From the NCBI GenBank assembly GCA_023423415.1, contig JAFAFP010000005.1, positions 1 to 51,097 on the forward strand: 51,097 bases of DNA. The letters run 5' to 3'. Of this stretch, positions 21,455 through 28,982 are shown piece after piece (positions within the stretch are counted from its first letter, which is position 1; every line of letters starts with the position of its first letter). Below the pieces are notes generated by a model that did not search any database, had not been told where the DNA came from, and was given only the letters and a program-made list of their open reading frames with translations. A program made the translations under genes and the position numbers. Source of the stretch: Pseudomonadota bacterium (GTDB lineage Bacteria; Pseudomonadota; Alphaproteobacteria; Rhizobiales; Xanthobacteraceae).

Positions 21455-22141
21455 ATGATGCTGATGGCTGTCGCCACACCGGAAAACATGCGTTCGGTGT
21501 ATCACAAGCTGCTTGAAGCCGGTGAAGTGAAGAAGATCGAGCTGCGAGCGAATGAAAAGCCGGCTGACCCGATTCATGCTGAGATTGCGGGTAAGGGCCA
21601 ATGGATCGTCGTCGTCACAGCGGCAGGCCAAGAGCATGTTGCGTCCGGCCATCTGATCGGTCGGGGCTTCGGTGTGTATCAGCCGCGTGAGCCGAAGGAG
21701 TATATTCGCCGCGGCCAGAAGGTCGCGGTGATGCGGTCAATGTATCAGAGCTATCTCTTCGTCTATGTCTGGGGTGTGGAAAAACAGTTTCGCCGGATCA
21801 AGGCCTGCACCGGTGTGAGCCGCATCCTTTGCATCGGCGAAGACACGCCGGCGACCGTGCCATGGTCATTCATCGATCGGATCAGAGCGGAAGAAAACAG
21901 CAAGAATCCGCTTGTGCTTCCGGTTGATGAGACCAAGCCAAAGCGCCGGAAATTCAAAGGAAAGAAGGGTCAGCATAGGTACGACGAGGCGATGGCCGAA
22001 TGGGCGGCGGGGAACGAGGTGATCGGTGTTCGTTCTTGGGGTTTCAGCAAGTCGCAGGGGACTTGGGATGAACCTGAGCCCGATGCCGAGGCTCTTGCTC
22101 GGAAGGCAGAACTCCACAAGGTGATCGGTCTGGCCGCTTGA
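21455..22141 (+). CDS. NusG-family (NGN domain) candidate antiterminator
   Basis: A 228-residue protein. Residues about 50-135 show a NusG N-terminal fold: QWIVVVTAAGQEHVASGHLI, GFGVYQPREPKEYI with a basic RRGQK, SYLFVYVWGVEKQFRRIKAC and TGVSRILCIGEDTP. There is no C-terminal KOW motif; instead the end is basic (KPKRRKFKGKKGQHRY) and then acidic. NusG paralogues such as RfaH and LoaP ride on RNA polymerase and stop termination at chosen operons. The gene lies directly before a promoter, two terminators and the late genes, the position lambda gives to its Q antiterminator. A GAGAGGAA site precedes the ATG. Confidence 0.8.
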   Translation: MMLMAVATPENMRSVYHKLLEAGEVKKIELRANEKPADPIHAEIAGKGQWIVVVTAAGQEHVASGHLIGRGFGVYQPREPKEYIRRGQKVAVMRSMYQSYLFVYVWGVEKQFRRIKACTGVSRILCIGEDTPATVPWSFIDRIRAEENSKNPLVLPVDETKPKRRKFKGKKGQHRYDEAMAEWAAGNEVIGVRSWGFSKSQGTWDEPEPDAEALARKAELHKVIGLAA

Positions 22142-22181
22142 CCGAATCGGAATCAGGGAGCAATAGCGAAACAGCCTCAGA

Positions 22182-22210
22182 TTGAGCTCTCCGCCTTAGG
22201 CGGGTATGTG
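22182..22210 (+). promoter_or_regulatory. Predicted late promoter with palindrome in its spacer
   Basis: TTGAGC (22182-22187) and TATGTG (22205-22210) are separated by exactly 17 bases, a good sigma-70-like arrangement. The spacer contains the palindrome CCGCC-TTA-GGCGG (22191-22203), which could be an operator or a twist-sensitive spacer. Transcription would begin near 22217, about 55 bases ahead of the first terminator. The promoter is predicted; the elements and palindrome are read directly. Confidence 0.55.
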
Positions 22211-22270
22211 TGCTCTCTGGTGGCAGCTAATCAGGATACCGATTCCTGTGGGAGTCGTAAGCGTTGTCTA

Positions 22271-22296
22271 AAGCCCGGCCATCGTGCCGGGCTTTT
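22271..22296 (+). terminator. Intrinsic terminator 1 before the late operon
   Basis: AAGCCCGGC and GCCGGGCTT form a perfect 9-bp stem with the loop CATCGT, followed by TTTT. It lies 130 bases after the NusG-like gene and about 55 bases after the predicted late start, so it can stop both middle transcripts and unmodified late transcripts. Confidence 0.85.
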
Positions 22297-22322
22297 GCGT
22301 ATTGATCATAGGTTAGCGCGGC

Positions 22323-22339
22323 AATGTGCTTCGCACATT
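22323..22339 (+). promoter_or_regulatory. Hairpin between the two terminators
   Basis: AATGTGC and GCACATT form a 7-bp stem around TTC, extended by GCGG/CCGC pairing outside it. No T-run follows, so it is not a terminator. Its place between two terminators after the NusG-like gene makes it a candidate recognition element for an antitermination complex, or simply a leader structure. Confidence 0.5.
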
Positions 22340-22376
22340 CCCGCCGCCCTCCTTGGGCGTTTCCTCCCTTTGACTT

Positions 22377-22408
22377 GGGCCGCTAGTTCGCTAGCGGCCC
22401 TTTCTTTT
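22377..22408 (+). terminator. Intrinsic terminator 2 before the late operon
   Basis: GGGCCGCTAG and CTAGCGGCCC form a perfect 10-bp stem closed by a TTCG tetraloop and followed by TTTCTTTT. This is one of the strongest intrinsic terminators in the window, placed about 160 bases before the small terminase gene, so late expression has to pass it. Confidence 0.9.
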
Positions 22409-22426
22409 GGGTAGGGAGGCTCCGAA

Positions 22427-22515
22427 CGTGTTTCACGCGAGCCGATTGCCGTTTCACGGGTCCTTCTTGGCCGAAACGACCTCCGCGGGCCGGTCCCACC
22501 GCGTTGCGAAACACT
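22427..22515. other. Repeat-bearing segment, candidate cos region
   Basis: Between terminator 2 and the small terminase gene lie CGTGTTTCACG (22427-22437), CCGTTTCACGG (22449-22459) and an inverted GCGAAACAC near 22506. GTTTCACG is common to the first two. Between them is a GC-rich segment with CCGCGG. In lambda, cos lies immediately before nu1 and the Nu1 binding sites begin CGTTTC, so this may be the packaging site. No exact cut site can be named. Confidence 0.35.
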
Positions 22516-22565
22516 CTTTGGCTCCGGATTGGGTGTGAGGATTTCATTGATGTTGATGTTGAGCC

Positions 22566-23186
22566 ATGGCGGATGCCAAATCGCAGTATCCGCTGCCTGA
22601 CGGCGTCCGCGACGCGATCCTGAACCGGGGACAGATTGCGCGTGCGCTCGATGTTTCCGAACCGACCATCGATCGGTGGATCGCCGATGGGATGCCCGTC
22701 TATGAGCAGGGCGGAAACGGAAAGTCGTACAAATTCCAGTTGTCGGATTGCTGGGCGTGGAAATGCGCCCGCGACCATGATGAAGCGCTCGCGACTGAAG
22801 AAAGTGAGCGCACCGTCCAGCAAATGCGCCTCGCGCTTATCGGCGGCGCCGCTGGTGACAGCGAACGGGCTCTTTCGCCGAAGGAGCGGGCTGAGCTTTA
22901 CGAGGCCGAATATCGATGGTCTCAGGCGGCGAAGGCTCGCGGTGAACTGACGCCGATCCAGCGTGTCGAAGACTTGATGGAAGAGGTGATGGCCACCGTC
23001 CGCGACACCATTGTCGCCTTGCCGGATCGTCTGCAGCGCGAATGCAATTTGCAGAACCGCCAGGTCGAAAAGGCCGTGATTGCTTGCGATGACGCGCTGA
23101 ACGAAGCGGTACGCAAGCTGGATGACGGTTTGAGGTCGCTTCAGCAGGGAGCCCGACCGAATGGCCACAGCCTTGAGCTGCAGTAA
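22566..23186 (+). CDS. Terminase small subunit (Nu1-like)
   Basis: A 206-residue protein. The N-terminal winged helix (RGQIARALDVSEPTIDRWIA then DGMPVYEQGG) is the DNA-recognition domain of lambda Nu1-type subunits; the rest is a helical assembly region (RWSQAAKARGELTPIQRVED) with a C-terminal coil that should contact the large subunit. The protein selects the packaging start on phage DNA. It lies 9 bases upstream of the large subunit gene. Confidence 0.85.
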   Translation: MADAKSQYPLPDGVRDAILNRGQIARALDVSEPTIDRWIADGMPVYEQGGNGKSYKFQLSDCWAWKCARDHDEALATEESERTVQQMRLALIGGAAGDSERALSPKERAELYEAEYRWSQAAKARGELTPIQRVEDLMEEVMATVRDTIVALPDRLQRECNLQNRQVEKAVIACDDALNEAVRKLDDGLRSLQQGARPNGHSLELQ

Positions 23187-23195
23187 GGGATCGAT

Positions 23196-25325
23196 GTGAC
23201 GGCTTCCGCTGTAGAACGTCTCGATTACCGCTCTTCAGGCGGTCGATTGCCGGACTTTGCCCGGCCGGAAGCGGCGTTGCGGCGTTCGCTTGCGGCTCTT
23301 CGGCCGCCGGCACGCGTCACGGTCGCGCAGGCGGCTGAGCGGCACCGTCGGCTCGACACGGCCGCCTATCGCGGCCCATGGCGCAATGAGGTGGCACCAT
23401 ACATGGTCGAGCCGATGACCATGCTGACGTCGAGACGCTTCACGGCTGCGGTGTTTGTGGGGCCCGCGCGGTCGTCGAAAACGGATTCAATGATCATCAA
23501 TCCGATCTTGCACGGCGGCATCTGCAATCCACGGAACATGCTGATTGTCCATATCAACAAGGACTCTGCGCGTGATTTTAGCCTGGAGAAGGTCACGCCG
23601 ATGATTCAGGCTTGCCCGGAACTGCGTCGCCGCCAGATTCTCGACCGCGGTGGCGACAACATCTTCGACAAGCGGTTCGCCGGTGGAATGCGCTTGTCGA
23701 TCGGTTGGCCGGTCGTCGGAAAGTTGTCAGCGCGTGATCTGCCGTTCGTCGCGTTCACCGATTACGATCGGATGGACGATGACATCGGCGAGGAAGGCCA
23801 GCCCTTCGCGCTGGGCCGCAAGCGAACGCAGACTTTCGGGTCGCTCGGCATGACGGTTGCGGAATCGTCGCCTGGCAGGCCGATCCTCGATGAGGGATGG
23901 GCACCGAAGACGCCGCATGAAGCGCCGCCGACGACGGGCATCCTTAGCCTCTACAATCGTGGCACGCGCGGGCGCTATTACTGGGTCTGTCCGCAATGCA
24001 ACGAGGAGTTTGAACCGACTTTCGATCGACTGCGTTGGCAGGAGAAAGCGCCGGCCGGTGAGGCAGCGGCTGCTGTGACGATGGCCTGTCCGCACGGCTG
24101 TGTCATTGATCCGGATCGCCGCAATGATCTGAATCAGCCTGCGAGCGGTGCGCATTGGAAGCACGAGACTGACAAGGGCAAACTTGTCAGGATCGATGAT
24201 GAGCGTGTTCGCTCAACCGATATCGTCTCGTTCTGGATGCAGGGGCCGGTCGCGTGTTTCCAGGCATGGCCTGAGCTGGTTCTGCGCTATCTCGAAGGAC
24301 TCGAGCATTTCGAGAAGACCGGCGATGAAAGCGCAGTCAAAGCGACGATCAATCTCGATCAGGGCCGGCCTTATCTACCGCGATCGCGCGGCGAGGCCGG
24401 CGCCTTGTCGGAAGAGCGACTGCGTGCCAACGCGGTGCGGGGCATGGCGGGTGTCGCGCCCGCGAGCGCGCGCTTCATCACCATTCAGGTCGACGTACAG
24501 GCGAACCGATTTGTCGTGCAGGTGGACGCCTGGGGGGAGGGCCTCGAGCGGTGGCTAATCGATCGCTTCGATTTGCACATCCCACCGGATGACGCGCCAG
24601 GCGACGGCAAGCGCGCGCTCGATCCAGCGCGGTATGCGGAAGACTGGGACGTGCTGCTGCCGTTGAAGGACCGGATCATTCCAGTCGGCGAGACCGGTTA
24701 TGGTCTGAGGCCTGTCGTGGTGACAGTTGATCTTCATGGAGCGCCTGGTGTCACCGATCGCGCTTATGGCTTCTGGCGTAAATGCAAGAAGCTTGGCTTT
24801 GGTGTGCGCTTCCGCCTGACGCGTGGCGCCGGCGGCCTGCGCCAGAAGCGCGCAACGCTCGGCTTTCCTGAAGCCGCACACGCCGGCCGAAAAACGGTGG
24901 CCCGCGACATTCCGATCATCACCATCGCTACCGATCGTTTGAAAGATGAAATTGCGGCGGCATTGACGAGAGATGAGCCGGGTCCTGGCGCTTATCACCT
25001 GTACGAAAGCCTCGATCCCACCGTGTTCTCCGAACTAAGTGCTGAGCGTCGCACCGAGAAGGGGTGGGAACGCAAGGCGGGTGGTCGCCGCAACGAAGCG
25101 CTCGATCTTGCCGTGTACGGCAAGGCGGCAATGATTGTGCTCAAGGGGGAGCGCATCGAATGGACAAAGCCGCCGGCATGGGCGGCGCCCGTTCATGAGA
25201 ACTCGTTAGGCGTTGCCCTGGTGACTGAAGGTGAGCGCGTTGATGCGAAGCCAGTCGCGCCGGCGAAGCCAAAAATCCCGTTTGTAGCGCCGCCTACGAT
25301 GGCAGATTCCGAATATCTGGATTGA
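23196..25325 (+). CDS. Terminase large subunit (GpA family)
   Basis: A 709-residue lambda GpA-type packaging motor. The ATPase has FVGPARSSKTD as the Walker A-like segment and LPFVAFTDYDRMDDD as the Walker B region, a cysteine pair set (CPQCNEEF, ACPHGC) gives a zinc knuckle, and the nuclease part starts at ITIQVDVQANRFVVQVDAWG. GpA enzymes cut at cos, supporting cos packaging. The GTG start at 23196 is preceded by AAGGGA. The length fits the family (about 640-720). Confidence 0.95.
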   Translation: MTASAVERLDYRSSGGRLPDFARPEAALRRSLAALRPPARVTVAQAAERHRRLDTAAYRGPWRNEVAPYMVEPMTMLTSRRFTAAVFVGPARSSKTDSMIINPILHGGICNPRNMLIVHINKDSARDFSLEKVTPMIQACPELRRRQILDRGGDNIFDKRFAGGMRLSIGWPVVGKLSARDLPFVAFTDYDRMDDDIGEEGQPFALGRKRTQTFGSLGMTVAESSPGRPILDEGWAPKTPHEAPPTTGILSLYNRGTRGRYYWVCPQCNEEFEPTFDRLRWQEKAPAGEAAAAVTMACPHGCVIDPDRRNDLNQPASGAHWKHETDKGKLVRIDDERVRSTDIVSFWMQGPVACFQAWPELVLRYLEGLEHFEKTGDESAVKATINLDQGRPYLPRSRGEAGALSEERLRANAVRGMAGVAPASARFITIQVDVQANRFVVQVDAWGEGLERWLIDRFDLHIPPDDAPGDGKRALDPARYAEDWDVLLPLKDRIIPVGETGYGLRPVVVTVDLHGAPGVTDRAYGFWRKCKKLGFGVRFRLTRGAGGLRQKRATLGFPEAAHAGRKTVARDIPIITIATDRLKDEIAAALTRDEPGPGAYHLYESLDPTVFSELSAERRTEKGWERKAGGRRNEALDLAVYGKAAMIVLKGERIEWTKPPAWAAPVHENSLGVALVTEGERVDAKPVAPAKPKIPFVAPPTMADSEYLD

Positions 25326-25327
25326 TC

Positions 25328-25561
25328 ATGGCCGATATCGCGACTTTGCAAGCGTGGCTCGATGAAGCCAGGCAAGCCCGGCACAAATTGATGATCGGCA
25401 AAGCCTTTGCATCGGTTCGCGTCGATGGCGTGTCAGAGACGACGTACACGCGTGCGGATCTGAACAAACTTGATGCCTACATCACTTCGCTTGAGCGGCA
25501 GATCGCTGCGGCATCGGGATCAGCAGCGGGCCGCATGGGTCCGATCCACTTCTCATTCTAG
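25328..25561 (+). CDS. Head-tail joining protein, gpW-like
   Basis: A 77-residue protein, MADIATLQAWLDEARQARHK followed by IGKAFASVRVDGVSETTYTR and a final helix (LNKLDAYITSLERQIAAASG). This helix-strand-helix plan and its place between GpA and portal match lambda gpW, which seals DNA in the head before tail joining. The ATG at 25328 is chosen over a TTG at 25322 that overlaps the previous stop. Confidence 0.85.
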   Translation: MADIATLQAWLDEARQARHKLMIGKAFASVRVDGVSETTYTRADLNKLDAYITSLERQIAAASGSAAGRMGPIHFSF

Positions 25562-25567
25562 GACGCA

Positions 25568-27175
25568 ATGGCAAAGAAAGCGCAAGCTGAGGGGCAGCGA
25601 GAGCTGTTCGACCCCGCGCATGCGGCCGTGAAGATGGCGGCGGTGCCAGAGGTCGAGACGGCCTATCATGCTGCGTCCTACAACGCGAAGGACATGGCGT
25701 CATGGACGCCGTGGCGTGTTTCGCCGGATGCTGCGTTGTTGCCAGAGCTCGACACGATCGTCGCGCGGTCGGATGACCTCACGCGCAACAACGGTATTGC
25801 TGCTGGCGCTGAACGGACGCTGGTCGACAATGTCGTCGGGCCAAAAATTTCCTGCAAGCCAAATCCCGATCGGATCACACTTCGTCGCGATGCGGAATGG
25901 GCATCGAAATGGTCGGCTATCGTCGAGGCAAAGTTCGCAACGTTTGCCGACACCGTATGGTTTGATGCGGGTGACCGACACACATTTCATTCCGCGTCAC
26001 GTCTCGTTCTCCGCACGCTCTCGTCCGCCGGTGAGGCGCTTGCACTGCCGTTATGGGATATCGGCAACCAGTCGAAATGGAAGACGTGTTTCCAGCTGGT
26101 CGACCCCGCGCGCCTCAGCAACCCTGATGGAAAAAGCGACAGCACCGACTTGCGTGGTGGCATTGAGGTCGATGCTTATGGCGCACCGCGCGCCTACAAC
26201 ATCCGGAAAACGCACCCTGGTGACTATATCGCGGGTGTTTTTGGCGGAAATGAATGGGAGCGGATTCCCGCTTACACACCCTTTGGTCGAGCCCGCGTCC
26301 TGCACATCTTCGATCAAGAGCGGATCGGACTGACGCGAGGAAAGCCGATCATCACGGCCGTCGCGCGTCAGTTCAAGATGTTCGATGGCTATCTGCGGGA
26401 AGAGCTCCGTTTGGCCGTTCTCAACGCGATGATCTTCGCAACGCTGGAAACGCCGCTTGATCAGCAGACCATGCTGCAATTGTTCGGTGGCGAGGAAGGT
26501 GGGCCGATCAATCAAGACCTGATCAATCAGGCGAAAGAGTATCGAGTGCAGATGAAGGGCGGTGCGATCATTCCGACGCCGCCTGGCACGAAGATGAATC
26601 CGTTCATTCCAAGCCGCCCTGCGAACGGGCTGGACAGCTTTTCGACCGTGATGCTGCGCTACATCGCGGCGGGACTGAACCTGCCTTACGAGCTCGTCTT
26701 CAAGGATTATTCCAAGACGAATTACTCATCGGCGCGGGCGGCGATGCTCGAGGCGTGGCGATATTTTCTCGGTCTTCGCCAGATGCTCGCCGATTTCTGG
26801 TGGGGGCCTGTGTTTGACCTCTGGTTCGAAGAGGCGGTCAACCGCGGCGAGATTCCAGATTGCACGCCTTCGCAGTATTACGGCAATCGGGTCGCCTGGA
26901 CACGATGCAAATGGATCTGCGCTGGTCGCGGCTGGGTTGATCCGGTCAAGGAAGCGGAAGCTGCGCAGATCCGCATTGAGGCCGGTCTATCGACCCTTGA
27001 GGATGAGTGCGCCGAGCAGGGCAAGGACTGGCGCAATGTCCTCGACCAGCAGGCGCGCGAGTTTGCCATGCGGCGCGAACTCGGCTTGCCGCAACCGGCC
27101 GCTGCTGCCCGCAGCGGTCGATATCCATCCGACCGCGAAGATGAAACGTCTCGCGAAGAAGAGAGCGCGGCATGA
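25568..27175 (+). CDS. Portal protein (lambda B-type)
   Basis: A 535-residue portal of the lambda family: NNGIAAGAERTLVDNVVGPK near the N-terminus, RVLHIFDQERIGLTRGKPII in the middle, and the pore-lining region AGLNLPYELVFKDYSKTNYS with SARAAMLEAWRYF. Twelve copies form the ring through which DNA enters. The end (DREDETSREEESAA) is acidic. The stop overlaps the protease gene start by four bases. Confidence 0.95.
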   Translation: MAKKAQAEGQRELFDPAHAAVKMAAVPEVETAYHAASYNAKDMASWTPWRVSPDAALLPELDTIVARSDDLTRNNGIAAGAERTLVDNVVGPKISCKPNPDRITLRRDAEWASKWSAIVEAKFATFADTVWFDAGDRHTFHSASRLVLRTLSSAGEALALPLWDIGNQSKWKTCFQLVDPARLSNPDGKSDSTDLRGGIEVDAYGAPRAYNIRKTHPGDYIAGVFGGNEWERIPAYTPFGRARVLHIFDQERIGLTRGKPIITAVARQFKMFDGYLREELRLAVLNAMIFATLETPLDQQTMLQLFGGEEGGPINQDLINQAKEYRVQMKGGAIIPTPPGTKMNPFIPSRPANGLDSFSTVMLRYIAAGLNLPYELVFKDYSKTNYSSARAAMLEAWRYFLGLRQMLADFWWGPVFDLWFEEAVNRGEIPDCTPSQYYGNRVAWTRCKWICAGRGWVDPVKEAEAAQIRIEAGLSTLEDECAEQGKDWRNVLDQQAREFAMRRELGLPQPAAAARSGRYPSDREDETSREEESAA

Positions 27176-28473
27176 CCAATATCCTGGCATCTCGTTTTGT
27201 CGGTGTTTCATCGCTCCTCGCGCCGGAGATGCGAGCGCGGTTCGAAGGCGCGCTGGCAGCGGTAAATGCGCATGTCGATCGCGACAAGTTGATGGTGTCG
27301 CATCATGCTGCCGCGGACGATGGGTTCTGGCCAGCTCCGGATGACTGGCGATCCGCCTATCGCCCTTATGTTGTTCGGGATGGCATCTTGTTTGTCCCGG
27401 TAAAGGGACTCCTACTCCATGACTTCCCGTGGGCGCTCGGCTCGTGGGCGACGGGTTATATCTACATCGCCCGTGCGATCGAGCGTGGACTTGCGGATGT
27501 AAACGTGCGCGGCATTGCCTTGGCGGTCGATAGCTACGGCGGAGAAGTCGCAGGCTGTTTTGAACTTGTCGACCGCATCTTCGCCGCCCGTGGTCAGAAG
27601 CCGATCCGGTCATTCGCGCATGAATTTGCTTATTCGGCCGGTTACGCCATCGCTTGTGCCGCCGACCAGATCGTGATGTCGCGCACTGGCGGCGTTGGAT
27701 CGATTGGTGTGGTCTGCGCCCATGTTGATGTCAGTAAGGCGATGGATGATGCTGGCGTGAAGGTGACGTTCATCTTCGCTGGCAAGCATAAGGTCGACGG
27801 CAATGCCTATGAGCCGCTGCCCGAAGACGTGAAAAAGCGGTGGCAGGCGGAGATCGACGAAACCTACGGTATTTTTGTTGCGACCGTATCGCGCAACCGC
27901 GGACTGGATGAATCTTTTGTCCGGTCGACGGAAGCGCTCACCTACACCGCGCGACAGGCGGTGGAAAGCGGGTTGGCCGATTCCATCGGTCCGCTCGATG
28001 ACGCAGTGGCCGCATTCGCGGCCGATCTGTCCTCACCCCAGCATGATGGAGACGATGGAATGTCAAAGGACAAGTCGGCGGCCGACGCGGCCGCAACCGA
28101 GAATACCCAGGCGATCGCGACCGCGCGAGCGGAAGGAAAAGCCGAGGGCAAGACCGAAGGTGTCGCCGAAGGCCGCAAGGCTGAACGTGATCGGGTGAAG
28201 GCCATCCTCGGAAGCGAGGAGGCAAAGGGCCGGACGGCGCAAGCCCATCACATCGCATTCAATACCGAGATGTCGGCAGAAGATGCGAAGTCGATGTTGG
28301 CTTCTTCGGCGAAGGAGGCTCCCGCCGAACCCGCCAATCCGCTGGCTGCGGCGATGAAGGACGTCAGGAACCCACAGATCGGGGCCGACGCTGCTTCCGG
28401 CGAGAGCGTGGACGAAGCTGCGCAGATCGCCGGCAATATCATCGCTCTCCATCGCGGCAAGCAGGCGGGCTAA
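27172..28473 (+). CDS. Head maturation protease (S49) with C-terminal scaffold part
   Basis: A 433-residue protein of the lambda gpC kind. The S49/SppA-like domain spans about residues 70-275, with the likely nucleophile Ser155 in AYSAGYAIACAA and the general base Lys207 in AGKHKVDG, plus GGVGSIGVV shaping the site. Residues 297-433 are the Ala/Glu-rich scaffold (RAEGKAEGKTEGVAEGRKAE), also made separately from an internal start. It helps assemble, then cleaves, the procapsid core. ATGA overlap with portal. Confidence 0.93.
   Translation: MTNILASRFVGVSSLLAPEMRARFEGALAAVNAHVDRDKLMVSHHAAADDGFWPAPDDWRSAYRPYVVRDGILFVPVKGLLLHDFPWALGSWATGYIYIARAIERGLADVNVRGIALAVDSYGGEVAGCFELVDRIFAARGQKPIRSFAHEFAYSAGYAIACAADQIVMSRTGGVGSIGVVCAHVDVSKAMDDAGVKVTFIFAGKHKVDGNAYEPLPEDVKKRWQAEIDETYGIFVATVSRNRGLDESFVRSTEALTYTARQAVESGLADSIGPLDDAVAAFAADLSSPQHDGDDGMSKDKSAADAAATENTQAIATARAEGKAEGKTEGVAEGRKAERDRVKAILGSEEAKGRTAQAHHIAFNTEMSAEDAKSMLASSAKEAPAEPANPLAAAMKDVRNPQIGADAASGESVDEAAQIAGNIIALHRGKQAG
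28060..28473 (+). CDS. Nested scaffolding protein (Nu3-like)
   Basis: An internal ATG at 28060, in frame with the protease and with GGAG 8 bases upstream, would make a 137-residue protein: MSKDKSAADAAATENTQAIA followed by a helical Lys/Glu/Ala coil and ending IIALHRGKQAG. Lambda Nu3 is made in the same way from the end of gene C, as the removable core of the procapsid. The internal start is inferred from the ribosome site and domain boundary. Confidence 0.65.
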   Translation: MSKDKSAADAAATENTQAIATARAEGKAEGKTEGVAEGRKAERDRVKAILGSEEAKGRTAQAHHIAFNTEMSAEDAKSMLASSAKEAPAEPANPLAAAMKDVRNPQIGADAASGESVDEAAQIAGNIIALHRGKQAG

Positions 28474-28527
28474 TCGCCCGTTCTGTTGAATCCGTCCGAA
28501 CGAAAATTTCATGAAAAGGAATTCGAC

Positions 28528-28905
28528 ATGGGCAATCTCGCAGGGGTAACCGCAGAAGGCACTTACACCAATACGCCGGCGCTCATCGTGGGCCCGGACG
28601 ATCCGATGAGCCGTCAAATCACTCTTTTGTCGGGTCAGAACTGTGTTCGGGGTACCGTGCTCGGCAAGGTCACGGCGTCCGGAAAGTATGTAAAGTCCTT
28701 GTCTGCATCCAGCGATGGCTCTCAGACGCCGGCCGTTATCCTCGCGGAGGATTGTGACGCGTCCGCAGCGGACAAAATGACTGTCGCCTATTTTGGCGGT
28801 GTGTTCGACGAGAATGCGTTGACGCTCGGTACTGCTCACACCGTTGCGTCGATCCGTGAAGCGCTGCGCGACGTCGGCATCAAGCTTCAGTCCAGCGTGA
28901 AGTAA
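28528..28905 (+). CDS. Head decoration protein (lambda D-like)
   Basis: A 125-residue protein beginning MGNLAGVTAEGTYTNTPALI. The D-family core is visible as RGTVLGKVTASGKYVKSLSA, PAVILAEDCDASAADKMTVA and YFGGVFDENAL. D trimers cap and stabilise the expanded head. AAAAGGAA lies 6 bases before this ATG; the open frame can be extended to a TTG at 28486 but without support. A CCTCGCC/GGCGAGG hairpin (28933-28948) lies between this gene and the capsid gene and may adjust the ratio of the two. Confidence 0.9.
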   Translation: MGNLAGVTAEGTYTNTPALIVGPDDPMSRQITLLSGQNCVRGTVLGKVTASGKYVKSLSASSDGSQTPAVILAEDCDASAADKMTVAYFGGVFDENALTLGTAHTVASIREALRDVGIKLQSSVK

Positions 28906-28982
28906 CCCGGCACTCCGCCGGCTGCCCGCAATCCTCGCCCAGGCGAGGCTCCTTTAACAGTCCATAAGCCAGGAGTGCCATC

